Shown piece after piece: positions 1-8,846 of a DNA stretch of 64,000 nt. The DNA is taken from contig CAWGKQ010000010.1 of assembly GCA_963823245.1 (NCBI GenBank), positions 310,001 to 374,000 on the forward strand, read 5' to 3'. The notes below the pieces were generated by a model, which was not told where the DNA came from, did not search any database, and saw nothing but the letters and a program-made list of their open reading frames with translations. The translations under genes were made by a program, and so were the position numbers. This stretch comes from JAWVFM01 sp963823245. Lineage in GTDB: Bacteria > Actinomycetota > Thermoleophilia > Solirubrobacterales > 70-9. The first letter of the stretch is position 1. Each line of letters begins with the position of its first letter.

Positions 1-2304
1 GCCGGCAAGCATGGCGAAGGCGCTGTGGGCAACGAGTGCGTCGACGCGGACCGGTGAATCCGGGAGGCCGTCGACCAGCGAATCGGCCTCCTCCAGCCAG
101 CGGTCGCGTGTGGCCCCGTCGGCGCGCGTCCAGGCGGCCTGCGCCGCGACGATTGCCGCTCGCGCTGCCGCCTCAGGGTCGCTGTCGCGCAGCAGGGATA
201 CCGCCTCCGCGGCAACCTCTCCTCCAGTCCCGTCCGAGAGGCGCTGCGCCGCGGCGCACCGATAGAGCAGCTCGCCCCGCTGCGGGTCGCCGTCCTCGGT
301 CAGGTCGAGCGCCGCGCGGAAATAGCGCACCGCCGACTGATACGAGCCGAGCGCCTGCGTCCTCTCACCCGCCTCGCGAAACGCGGCCCTGGCGCCGAGG
401 CCGAGGTCGGCGGTGTCGCGCCCGGCAGCGCGGGCGTATTCGAGCGCCTCCAGGTAGTGGTGGGCCAGCACCTCGGCGTGGTCCTCCGCGCGGCCGAGAG
501 AGGCGGTCCACTCGGCCGCCGCACGATGCCTCTCGCTGCGCTCGGCGCGGGGGATCTGTCCGTATGTGACGTCGCGAACGAGGCCGTGAAGGAATGTGTA
601 CTCAAGCTGGCCCTCGACGCTTGAGCGCCGCTCGCGCCGCACGAGCTGTCGCCGCTCGAGCTCCCGCAGGCCCTCGTCGAGCTGGCCGGAGTCCGCTCCG
701 TCCAGGGCCGCCACGGCGCCGCTCCAGAAGACCTTGCCGATCACTGCGGCGTCCTGGACCAGCCGCTTGTGGCCGGGCTCCAGCGCATCGAGGCGCGCGG
801 CGATGATGCCCTGAACGGTTTCTGGGATGCTCAGGTCTCGGCCGCCGCGATCGCCGACCATGCGGGCGAACTCCTCGGCGTAGAGCGGGTTGCCGCCGGC
901 GTGCTCAATCAGCGCGGTCTGCAGCTCGGCCGGCAGGACGGTCCGGTCCAACAGCTCATGAGCGAGTCGCGCCGTCTCGTCCGCCGTCAGCGGCGGCACC
1001 GACAAAATCACCGAGTTCGTTCGCCCTCCTCCCCAGGTTGGTCGCTTCGCGATCAGCTCCGGACGAGCTGTGCAGACGACGAGCAGGGGAACGCCGCTGG
1101 TGAGGTCGGCGAGCTCGTCGAGGAAGTCCAGAAGGCCGTCGTCCGCCCAGTGAAGGTCCTCGAACACGAGCACCGCCGGGCCTCGCTCCGCCACCCCCTC
1201 AAGGAAGCGCCGCCAGGCCGGAAAAACCTCTTCCCGGGCGCCGTGAGTGGTCTGCACCTCTTCCAGACTCAGCAGCGGGCCGATTCCGCGCTGGACCCAG
1301 CCGGCATCCTCGAGGCCGAGGCTGTCCACGGCGGCTGACAGCTTGGTGGTTACCGCCTCCGGCGCGTCGCTCTCCAGAACCCCGGCCTCGGCCTTCACCA
1401 TCTCCGCCAGGGCCCAGAAGCTGATGCCCTCGCCGTAGGGAAGGCAGCGTCCCTGCCGCCAGGCGATGAGCTCGGGATCGGCCTCGATGACCTGCGAGAG
1501 CTCGTGGACGATCCGCGACTTGCCGATCCCAGGCACGCCCACCAGAGTCACGAACTGCGGCTCGCGCCCATGCCTCGCCCGGTCGAACGCATCGCGCAGC
1601 AGACGGAGCTCGCCCTCGCGTCCCACGAGCGCGGTGCGAGGGCCGCGCATTATGTCGACGCCGAACCGCGACCGCGCCTCCGCGGCCTCCCACGCCGCGA
1701 CCGGCTCGACCTTCCCTTTCGCGACCACCGGCCCGGTCTCGCGGAAGTTGATCGCGCGATCGCTGGTCCGGCAGGTGGTCTCGTCCACGAGGATGCCGTT
1801 GACCGGCGCCGCGCTCTGCAGTCGGGCGGCGACGTTGACGACGTCGCCGGAGGCCATCGCCTCGCCGAGCTCAGGCCTGGCCTCGAGGGCCACGAGGACC
1901 TCGCCCGTCGTGATCCCGATTCGGACCTCGACGTTCGGCTCCTCTGTCGCCCACTCGCGGATCGCTAGGGCGGCGCGTACGGCCCGCTCCGGATCGTCCT
2001 CGTGGACGACCGGAGCTCCGAAAATCGCCATCACGGCGTCGCCTATGAACTTCTCCACCGTGCCGCCGAAGCGCTCGAGCTCGTCGCGAACGTGCTCGTG
2101 GTAGCTCGCGAGCGCCGCCCTCACATCCTCAGGATCAAGGCTCTCCGCCCGGGCAGTTGAGCCCACCAGGTCGCAGAACAGAACGCTCACGACCTTGCGC
2201 TCCTCGCGCCGGCTCGGCTGCTCAACCGTCAGCGGCGTCGCGCACGCGTTGCAGAAACGGGCCCCGACCGGATTCTCCTGTCCGCACCCTGGACAAGTAA
2301 GCAC
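1..2304 (-). CDS. Zinc-ribbon / class III cyclase / AAA-type ATPase regulator (partial)
   Basis: Reads from a GTG at 2304 and runs off the left edge after 768 codons with no stop. The N-terminus is a zinc ribbon (CPGCG...FCNAC, residues 4-21). A class III adenylate/guanylate cyclase domain follows (about 35-200) with metal-binding Asp in FCDLVGSTA and GDAVMAIFG, and the Asn/Arg pair in NVAARL, so it looks catalytically competent. Next is a predicted ATPase of the transcriptional-activator type, with Walker A GVPGIGKSR and Walker B LVFEDLHWAD. The visible tail is an all-helical, probably TPR-like region. A cyclic nucleotide product is inferred from the family; effector and target are unknown. 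It is divergent from a paralogue starting at 2485, with 180 bp between them. Confidence 0.9.
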   Translation of the reverse strand, partial: MLTCPGCGQENPVGARFCNACATPLTVEQPSRREERKVVSVLFCDLVGSTARAESLDPEDVRAALASYHEHVRDELERFGGTVEKFIGDAVMAIFGAPVVHEDDPERAVRAALAIREWATEEPNVEVRIGITTGEVLVALEARPELGEAMASGDVVNVAARLQSAAPVNGILVDETTCRTSDRAINFRETGPVVAKGKVEPVAAWEAAEARSRFGVDIMRGPRTALVGREGELRLLRDAFDRARHGREPQFVTLVGVPGIGKSRIVHELSQVIEADPELIAWRQGRCLPYGEGISFWALAEMVKAEAGVLESDAPEAVTTKLSAAVDSLGLEDAGWVQRGIGPLLSLEEVQTTHGAREEVFPAWRRFLEGVAERGPAVLVFEDLHWADDGLLDFLDELADLTSGVPLLVVCTARPELIAKRPTWGGGRTNSVILSVPPLTADETARLAHELLDRTVLPAELQTALIEHAGGNPLYAEEFARMVGDRGGRDLSIPETVQGIIAARLDALEPGHKRLVQDAAVIGKVFWSGAVAALDGADSGQLDEGLRELERRQLVRRERRSSVEGQLEYTFLHGLVRDVTYGQIPRAERSERHRAAAEWTASLGRAEDHAEVLAHHYLEALEYARAAGRDTADLGLGARAAFREAGERTQALGSYQSAVRYFRAALDLTEDGDPQRGELLYRCAAAQRLSDGTGGEVAAEAVSLLRDSDPEAAARAAIVAAQAAWTRADGATRDRWLEEADSLVDGLPDSPVRVDALVAHSAFAMLAG

Positions 2305-2350
2305 GGAGGGAAGCGTATTCGGGCATGGCGGCGCCGTCCGCTCAGCAAGG

Positions 2351-2370
2351 CCGCCTGATCTTTCAGGCGG
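2351..2370. repeat. Perfect 8-bp hairpin between the divergent cyclase genes
   Basis: CCGCCTGA, loop TCTT, TCAGGCGG. It lies in the shared 180-bp upstream region of two divergent cyclase genes, so it cannot be their ordinary terminator. It could be an operator or an mRNA 5' structure for the rightward gene. There is a short T-rich stretch to its right. Confidence 0.5.
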
Positions 2371-2484
2371 TTCTTCGATTAGCGGGAGCCCGCTCCCACT
2401 CCGCGGTGACGGACGGATTGTGGAGCGGCCTCGCAGCTTGAGGTCCACGACGGGCTCGTTGCGCGCGCCACTTATGCTTGCGTC

Positions 2485-5400
2485 GTGCTCACGTGCCCTC
2501 GCTGCGGCCAGGAGAACTCCGCGGGCGCGCGTTTCTGCAACTCATGCGGCGCCGAGCTTGCCGAAGAGCCCGCGCACGAGGTGCGAAAGACGGTCACGGT
2601 TCTGTTCGCCGACGTCACTGGCTCGACCGCGCTGGGGGAGCGGCTCGACCCCGAGGCATTTCGCCGCGTGATGGCTCGCTACTTCGAGGTCGCGCGGGAG
2701 GCGGTGGAGCGCCACGGCGGCACCGTCGAGAAGTTCATCGGCGACGCGGTGATGGCGGTCTTCGGCGTTCCCACGGTGCACGAGGACGACGCGCTCCGAG
2801 CCGTGCGCGCCGCCGCCGAGCTTCGCGGCTCGCTCGACGGGCTGAACCTGGCGCTCGAGCGGGACTACGGGGTTTCGCTCGAGCTGCGCACCGGCGTCAA
2901 CACCGGCGAGGTCGTCGCTGGGACCAGGGAGCGCCTGGCCACGGGCGATGCCGTCAATGTCGCCGCCCGGCTCGAGCAGGCGGCCGAGCCGGGCGAGATC
3001 CTGCTCGGCGAGCGGACCGCGGGCCTGGTGCGCGGCGCGGTCGAGGTCGAGGCCGCTGAGCCGCTGATCGTCAAGGGGAAGTCGGAGCCGCTCAAGGCGC
3101 ACCGGCTCAGTCGGCGTGGTCGAGGGGGCATCCGCCTTCGAGCGGCGACTCGATGGGCCGTTCGTCGGCCGCCGAGCAGAGGTCGATCAGGTGCGCGCCG
3201 CGTTCGACGAGGCACTCTCGAAGCGCACCTGCCGGATGGTCCTGGTGCTCGGGCCGCCGGGGATCGGGAAGTCGCGCCTCGCGACCGAGGCCAGCGCGCG
3301 CGCTCGAGGGCGAGGCCGCCGTCGCGAGCGGCCGCTGCCTCCCATACGGCGACGGCATCACGTACTGGCCCCTGACCGAGATTTTCCACGACCTGGGCGC
3401 GGAGGCCGAGCTCGAGACCGCACTGTCGACGAGCGCCCCGGAGGAGATCTTCTGGTCAGTGCGCAAGGAGCTCGAGCGCCGCGCACGGGAGCGGCCGCTC
3501 GCGCTGGTCGTCGACGACATCCATTGGGCGGAGCCCACGCTGCTCGACCTGTTGGACCACCTCACCGAATGGACGCGTGACGCGCCACTGCTGCTCCTCG
3601 GCCTGGCGCGACCCGAGGTCGTGGAAGCGCGTCCGGGGTGGGAGGCGCGCGCGATCACGCTCGAGCCGCTCTCGGGCGAGGAGTCCGAATCACCTGATCA
3701 GCGGCCTCGCCGGCGCCGACGCAATCGACGGCGAAGCGCGCGCCCGGATCCGCCAGGTGGCGGAGGGCAATCCCCTCTTCGTCGAGCAGCTCCTGGCGAT
3801 GGTCGCGGACGGCGGCGATCTGGCGGAGGTGCCGCCGAGCATGCAGGCGCTTCTGGCGGCCCGCCTCGACGCCCTCCCGGACGGTGAGCTGGGTCTGCTC
3901 GAGCGAGCGGCGGTCGCCGGACTCGAGTTCGCTTGGGACGACCTCGCCGCGCTGGCGTCCGACGGGCGGCGCCCGGGAGGCGCCGAGCTGGCCTCGCTGG
4001 TCCGCAAGGAGCTGATCCGTCCTCACGAGGTGACCGAGGACGCGTTTCGCTTCCGCCACATGCTCATTCGCGACGCGGCATACGATCGGGTCCCGAAGGA
4101 GCTCCGTGCGGATCTCCATGCCCGCTTCGCCGATTGGCTCGAGGGCCGCGGTCAGGAGCTCGACGAGATAGTCGGCTACCACCTCGAGCGGGCGGCCCGC
4201 TGCCTCGCCGAGCTTGGGCCCGAAACCAAGCGTGGTCGCGAGCTGGGTGAGCGGGCCGCCGACCGCCTCGGGTCAGCCGGCCGGCGCGCGCTTGCACGCG
4301 GCGACGCGAGGGGCGCATCGACCCTGCTGGAACGAACGGCATCGCTTCTTCCTCCCGATGACCCAAACCGCCTCGATGCCCTCCTGTCATGTGGCCAGGC
4401 ACTCCTCGAAACGGGCGAGATGGAGCAAGCCGACGCGCTGCTGACGGAGGCTGCGGAGCGCGCCTCGGCCGCCGGCCACCGAGGGATCGCCGCCGGGGCC
4501 GCCGTTACGCTCGACCACCTCCACTCTTTCAACGCCCTCGGGCCGGAGATCACCTGGGAAGAGGCGAGTGAGAGGCTCGACGAGGCCGCCGCGGTGTTCG
4601 AGGATCTGCATGACGACGCGGGGCTTGCCCACGTTCTCGGCGTCGGGGGGCTGCTTCGGTTCTGGGCCGGCGACGTTGAGCCCGCGACCGGAATCCTGGA
4701 GCGTTCGATCCAGCACGCGCGTCTCGCGGGGGATCGGGCGCAGGAGGTGCAGAGTCTCCGCACTGTTCTCCTCTGCGATCTCCATGGGCCGAAGCCCGTC
4801 GAGGAGGCATTGGCTCGTCTGGATGACGCTCGGATAGTGAGCGAGGCCAACCGGGTCCTCGAGGTCGACGTGCTGCGCGTCGAGGCCCAGCTCGAGGCCA
4901 TGCGCGAGCGGTTCGACACCGCCCGCGATCGCCTCGAGCGCGCCTCGGAGCTCTTCGACGAGGCGGGCCTCGTATACGCCGGGGCCGGGATCGCCTGGCA
5001 CGGCGCATACGTCGAGCTGCTTGCCGGAGACCCGGCCGAGGCCGAGCGCTGGCTTCGCCCCGCGTGGGATGTGATGGAGAGGATGGGCAACTGGGCGCAC
5101 ATCGCCACTGCGGCGCCGCTGCTCGCGGATGCGCTGCTCGACCAGGGGAAGGACGACGAAGCGTCAGAGCGGATCGAGGCTGGGGAGCGCGGCTGCGCAC
5201 CCGGCGACGTGGATGCGGAGATCGGATTGCGGCGGGCGCGGGCACGGTTGCTCGCGAGGCGCGGCGATCTCGCTGGAGCCGAGCGTCTCGCGCGCGAGGC
5301 AGTGGCCCGCGGACGCCGCACCGACTACATCGACCTCCTCGCGCGCACCACCGCGGACCTCAGTGAGATTCTGCGGTTGACGGGCCGCTCGGCGGACTCG

Positions 5401-5496
5401 GCCGCAGCCGTCGAGGAGGCGATCCGCCTCTACGAGCTGAAGGGAAACGTCGCCGCGGCGGCGAACCTGCGGTCTGCTCGGGTTAGCGCGCGCTAG
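2485..5496 (+). CDS. Zinc-ribbon / class III cyclase / AAA-type ATPase / TPR regulator (three frameshifts)
   Basis: Paralogue of the leftward gene, starting at GTG 2485. It has a zinc ribbon (CPRCG...FCNSCG), a cyclase domain (FADVTGSTALG, GDAVMAVFG, NVAARLE), Walker A GPPGIGKSR, Walker B LVVDDIHWAE and a long helical TPR-like C-terminus, about 1,000 residues after correction. The reading frame breaks three times: about 3105-3118 (after KAHRL, before VVEGASAFERR), about 3294-3303 inside a GCGCGCGC run, and about 3685-3692 (after GEES, before HLISGLAG). Each shift equals one extra base, and the three together restore the original frame. Homology-like sequence continues across all breaks, so this is either consensus error or a very recent pseudogene. 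Its stop overlaps the stop of the convergent GAF gene. Confidence 0.85.
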
Positions 5497-6134
5497 GAGA
5501 GGAGCTCGGTCAGCGACTCGAGCATCCGTACCGCGGCCTCGCGTCGCTCTCCCTCGAGGCCCTCGAGGGCTGCCGCCAGGCGCGAGACGACGGCAAGGTC
5601 GCCCGAGCCCTCGAGGACTCGGCCGGCCCCGCGAGCGCTCTGGACGATGTCGAGCGCGATCGCGGCCTGGTCGGCGAAGAGCTCCAGCAGCTCCATCTCC
5701 TCGAGGCCGAAGACCGAGTCGTCGGAGCGGTCGAGCACCGAGAGCGCCCCGAGCGCCCTGTCGCCGCGAAGGAGTGGCACGGCAATGAGCGCCTTCGGCA
5801 CGTAGCCCGTGCTCTCGGCGGCCTCCCGCGAGAAGCGCGGGTCCTTGCCGACCTCGTCGAGAACGATGGGCTGGCCCGCGCTGACGACCCAACCAGCGAT
5901 GCCCTGGGTGGCGGGGAAGCGCGATCCCACGAGGGTCTCGGAGCCCTCGCCCGCGACGGCCTCGAAGACCAGCTCGTCGGCGTCGGTGTCCAGCAGCGTG
6001 ATCGAGGCCGCCTTGGCCGCGAAGAAGACGCGCGCGACCTCCACGATCGACTGAAGCAGGTCGCGATGCGCGCTCTCGCCGGCGAGAGCGCCGGCGGCGA
6101 CCGCTGCGCTGAGACGGTCGTCGGCGTCAGGCAT
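5493..6134 (-). CDS. GAF-domain protein
   Basis: 213 residues. A single GAF domain fills about residues 20-170 (SITLLDTDADELVF, GSRFPATQGIAGWVVSAGQP, ALIAVPLLRGDRALGALSVL), followed by a short helical tail (LEGLEGERREAAVRMLESL). There is no catalytic output domain, so it probably binds a small ligand and acts through a partner. It starts inside the end of the subtilase gene (ATGCCTGA, 8-nt overlap), which implies translational coupling and joint function. Its stop overlaps that of the convergent cyclase/ATPase gene. The ligand cannot be told from sequence. Confidence 0.85.
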   Translation of the reverse strand: MPDADDRLSAAVAAGALAGESAHRDLLQSIVEVARVFFAAKAASITLLDTDADELVFEAVAGEGSETLVGSRFPATQGIAGWVVSAGQPIVLDEVGKDPRFSREAAESTGYVPKALIAVPLLRGDRALGALSVLDRSDDSVFGLEEMELLELFADQAAIALDIVQSARGAGRVLEGSGDLAVVSRLAAALEGLEGERREAAVRMLESLTELLS

Positions 6135-6963
6135 CGCTCGCCTCGGCGGCGACGTTGTCGGCGATGAGGTAGAGCACGCTCTTGAGCTCGAACGGCGTCA
6201 GCTCCGGATGCTTGGCGAGAATGAGCGCGCAGATGCCCGAGATGTGGGCGGTCGCGAAGCTGTTGCCACAGGACTTCACGGTCCCGCCGCCGAGCCAAGC
6301 CACCTCGAGATCCACGCCCCGAGCGTAGAACTCGACCGGCGGCTTCGGGTTGTAGAAGAAGAGGAGCGGATCGTCGAGCTCGTGGCTTCCGACCGAGATC
6401 ACCGACGAGAAGCGCCACGGGAAGCTCTCCACCGCGCGGTTGTGGGCCGACGCGACGAGCGTCGCCCGGCGAAAGTAGGCATTGTCGCTGAGCTCGTGGA
6501 AGAGCCCGGCGAGCTGCCGCTTGCTCGTCGAGAGGCTCAGGTTGACGACCGTGTAGCCCTGCTCGATCGCCCAGCGCAGACCGGCCGCGACGATCTGCCC
6601 GCTGCCGCGATTGGTGGTGCCGAGGACTCGCACGCTCGAGATGTGCGCGTCTGGTGCGATCGAGCGAACGATCCCGGCGCACGCGGTGCCGTGGCCGAAG
6701 ACGTCGCCCTCGGTGTCGTCGCCGACCTCCGCGTCCTCGAACGAGGTGCCGGTGACGGTGACCGATCGCTCGATCTCGCCAACCATGGGATGCCCGGTCT
6801 CCACGCCGCTGTCGAGGATGCAGACGCCGACCCCGGCGCCCGTCGAGCCGCCGAACGCCCACTCCCGGGTGACCTCGAACGGCCAACTCGACGCCAGCGC
6901 GATGTCATCGACGGCCTCGGAGCGGAGGCTGAAGGACGGAAGCGCATCCTCCGATTCGGGCAC
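6127..6963 (-). CDS. Cytosolic S8 (subtilisin-like) serine peptidase
   Basis: 278 residues from GTG 6963, with AGGA about ten bases upstream. The subtilase triad is visible: Asp51 in CILDSG, His91 in GHGTACAGI, and Ser in GNSFATAHISG near residue 230. An oxyanion-type Asn sits in SAHNRA. The protein is short for the family, with no signal peptide, no inhibitor-like propeptide and no C-terminal domain, so it should act in the cytosol. It overlaps the downstream GAF gene by 8 nt, suggesting a sensor-linked protease. Upstream on the same strand lies a 58-residue repeat peptide, separated by a terminator hairpin. Intracellular subtilases of this size occur as general proteases and in peptide maturation; substrate here is unknown. 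Confidence 0.88.
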   Translation of the reverse strand: MPESEDALPSFSLRSEAVDDIALASSWPFEVTREWAFGGSTGAGVGVCILDSGVETGHPMVGEIERSVTVTGTSFEDAEVGDDTEGDVFGHGTACAGIVRSIAPDAHISSVRVLGTTNRGSGQIVAAGLRWAIEQGYTVVNLSLSTSKRQLAGLFHELSDNAYFRRATLVASAHNRAVESFPWRFSSVISVGSHELDDPLLFFYNPKPPVEFYARGVDLEVAWLGGGTVKSCGNSFATAHISGICALILAKHPELTPFELKSVLYLIADNVAAEASDA

Positions 6964-6995
6964 CGACTCGGATCCTAGGCGCTCGGGCGAACGAA

Positions 6996-7022
6996 AAGCG
7001 CCCGCCGGCTTGGCGGGCGCTT
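6996..7022 (-). terminator. Rho-independent terminator of the 58-residue peptide gene
   Basis: A perfect 11-bp GC-rich stem (6996-7006 with 7012-7022) has a 5-nt loop and, read on the minus strand, is followed by TTTT. It lies 19 bp after the small gene and before the subtilase start, so it probably ends or attenuates transcription between them. Confidence 0.8.
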
Positions 7023-7040
7023 CATCTGGTTGGGCCGGTG

Positions 7041-7217
7041 CTAGTTGGCCCGCTTCACGTGACCCTCGACGTCGTCGTCGGCGTTCTCGGTCTCGTCGCC
7101 CTCCTCGTGCGAGTGGCGCTTGACGTGGCCCTCGACGTCCTCGTCGACGCCCTCGCCCTCCGTGCCCTCACCCGCGCGGTGATGCTTCTTCTCGACCTCG
7201 CGCTCGTCGGCCTCCAT
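7041..7217 (-). CDS. 58-residue charged peptide with two DVEGHVKR repeats
   Basis: ATG at 7217 is preceded by a near-perfect AGGAGG at ideal spacing, so it is probably well translated. The peptide is rich in Glu, Asp, His and Lys, with no hydrophobic or membrane segment and no Cys. The octamer DVEGHVKR occurs at residues 27-34 and 49-56, and a degenerate copy may sit at 7-14 (EVEKKHHR). A strong terminator follows. I do not recognise a characterised family. Possible roles are a metal-binding or phase-separating small protein, a stress peptide, or a precursor with repeated cores. The His/Asp/Glu content fits metal binding, which is inference only. A longer reading from 7742 is possible but crosses the well-supported start. 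Confidence 0.75.
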   Translation of the reverse strand: MEADEREVEKKHHRAGEGTEGEGVDEDVEGHVKRHSHEEGDETENADDDVEGHVKRAN

Positions 7218-7328
7218 GTTCAGTCCTCCTGTTCGATAGTCGCGCCAAGCTTGACGCTCACACACAGGACGGCACAGCGCCGGAAATCTTCCATCGCGGG
7301 AACTGAGCCGCTTGACAGAATCGCGGCC

Positions 7329-7925
7329 GTGGAAGGCGGAGAACGACGACCTCAGGAGCCACTCGACGACTTCTTCGAACGCCTGGCGGACTCGTCGCCG
7401 GCGCCCGGGGGCGGTTCCGCGGCGGCCGCGGCCGTCGCGATGGCGGCCGCGCTGGTGCAGTCGGTGGCCTCGCAGTCCGCCGCGGACTGGGCCGACGCTG
7501 GCGGCGTGGCCGCGCAGGCACACGCGATTCGGATGCGGACGGTTCCACTGATCGAGCTCGACGCCCTCCGCTACGCCGAGGCGTTGCGGGTCCTCGCCGA
7601 CCGCGAATCGATCGAGGCCGGCGAGCGCGACGCGCGACTGGGCGCCGCCCTCGAGGGAGCGGCGGCGCCCCTCCTTCAGATCGGGGAGGGCGCCGCTGAC
7701 GTCGCCGAGCTCGCGGCGCTCGCGACGGCGCGGGGCGCGCATGCGGTTCGAGCCGACGCTCTGGCGGCGGCGCGTCTGGCCGACGCGGCGGGCGCAGTCG
7801 TGGCCGGGCTGCTCGAGATCAACCTCGCCGTGCGCGAGGGCGATCCCCGAATCGCCCGGGCGGACGAGCTCGCCGGCAGGGCGAGCCGTGCCCGCGAAGC
7901 GGCCGAGGCCGCGATCTCAGGATGA
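7329..7925 (+). CDS. Cyclodeaminase/cyclohydrolase family protein (FTCD C-terminal type)
   Basis: About 198 residues from the GTG at 7329; the exact start is uncertain. The N-terminal signature SSPAPGGGSAAAAAVAMAAAL matches the folate-binding four-helix-bundle family that includes formiminotetrahydrofolate cyclodeaminase and methenyl-tetrahydrofolate cyclohydrolase-like proteins. The rest is alanine-rich helix, as expected. It would convert a one-carbon tetrahydrofolate derivative in the cytosol, but many stand-alone members have no assigned reaction. It converges on the sigma-factor partner gene, overlapping its end by 9 nt. Confidence 0.78.
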   Translation: MEGGERRPQEPLDDFFERLADSSPAPGGGSAAAAAVAMAAALVQSVASQSAADWADAGGVAAQAHAIRMRTVPLIELDALRYAEALRVLADRESIEAGERDARLGAALEGAAAPLLQIGEGAADVAELAALATARGAHAVRADALAAARLADAAGAVVAGLLEINLAVREGDPRIARADELAGRASRAREAAEAAISG

Positions 7926-8183
7926 GGGCGGTTCCCCGCCGAGGCGCCGCCGCAGGGCGTCGACGAGTTGCGGCCGCGGCTCGACGCCCGCCCGCTCGAG
8001 CGCAGCCTCGAGGTCGCCGCTCATCGCCTCCCGGAGCTCGGCGTCGCGCTCGAGCTGAGGAAGCAGCGCGTCGAGCTCGCGCTTCGTCCGCGGGATCTCC
8101 GCCGCCGCCTCGATCCATTGCTCCGGGGCCGGGGGGAGCGACCGGATCAGGGTCGCGAGCGTGATTTCGTCGTAGGGGGGCAT
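7917..8183 (-). CDS. Small soluble protein encoded after the sigma factor
   Basis: 88 residues from ATG 8183 (MPPYDEITLATLIRSLPPAP...). It is amphipathic and helical, with conserved-looking LPPAPEQWIEAA and LRRRLGG, and has no membrane segment, Cys or zinc motif. It lies 80 bp downstream of the sigma-factor gene on the same strand. Position suggests a co-transcribed partner, possibly an unconventional anti-sigma factor or co-regulator; unlike classical anti-sigma factors it has no HxxxCxxC motif or transmembrane helix. An upstream in-frame start at 8303 would overlap the sigma gene and is less likely. Confidence 0.6.
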   Translation of the reverse strand: MPPYDEITLATLIRSLPPAPEQWIEAAAEIPRTKRELDALLPQLERDAELREAMSGDLEAALERAGVEPRPQLVDALRRRLGGEPPSS

Positions 8184-8263
8184 GTGCTCATCACGGGGAC
8201 GCTGTCGGTCCTCGAACGCATGACGCGCGACCGCCGCCTCTTCTTCCCGCCGCGCCGCTCGAC

Positions 8264-8800
8264 CTAGGATTCCTCGAGCGTCGCCCGCAGCTTCGCCAGG
8301 CACCGGGAGATGCGGCTCGCGATCGTGCCGGGCGGCATGTCGAGAGCCTCGCTGATCGTGCGGTAGCTCTCGTCGCGGGCGAAGAACCGGTCGACGATCT
8401 CGTGGCAGTTCTCCGGAAGCGTCGCGAGCGCATCGCGGACGGCAAGCGCCTCGTCAATCCGCTCGATGCGGCGGTCCTGCTCCGCCGTCTCCGGAAGGTC
8501 GTCCGTCGGCCGCTCGCGCGCGGCCCGACGAAGGCGGTCAACGGCAAGACGCCGGGTCAACTGCGCGAGCCAAGCCTTGACCGCGCTCGAATCGCGCAGC
8601 TCGTCGAGATGCTCGAACGCGCGGGCGAACGCCTCCTGGAAGACGTCCTCGGCATCGGTCTCCGGCAACCGGTACACCTGGGCCGCGATGGCGTAGACGT
8701 AGCGCGAGAACCGGTCGACGAACGCCGCCCACGCCTGCTCCTCGCCATCGCGACAGCGATCGACGAGCTCCGAGTCAGTCAGCGTCGCAGGCTCACGCAA
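8264..8800 (-). CDS. RNA polymerase sigma factor, sigma-70/ECF-like
   Basis: About 178 residues from a TTG at 8800, chosen because AGGG lies eight bases upstream and the longer ATG start at 8929 would overlap the upstream peptidase gene. Region 2 is clear (VDRFSRYVYAIAAQVYRLPETDAEDVFQEAF), as is region 4 (LPENCHEIVDRFF...SYRTISEALDMPPGTIASRISRCLAKLR), a helix-turn-helix for -35 recognition. Regions 1 and 3 are absent, as in ECF factors. It directs RNA polymerase to an unknown regulon. A small soluble protein follows on the same strand. Confidence 0.88.
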   Translation of the reverse strand: MREPATLTDSELVDRCRDGEEQAWAAFVDRFSRYVYAIAAQVYRLPETDAEDVFQEAFARAFEHLDELRDSSAVKAWLAQLTRRLAVDRLRRAARERPTDDLPETAEQDRRIERIDEALAVRDALATLPENCHEIVDRFFARDESYRTISEALDMPPGTIASRISRCLAKLRATLEES

Positions 8801-8846
8801 CGCGTCAACCCTAATCGCCCGCCTATCGGGATTGCAAGCTACGCGC

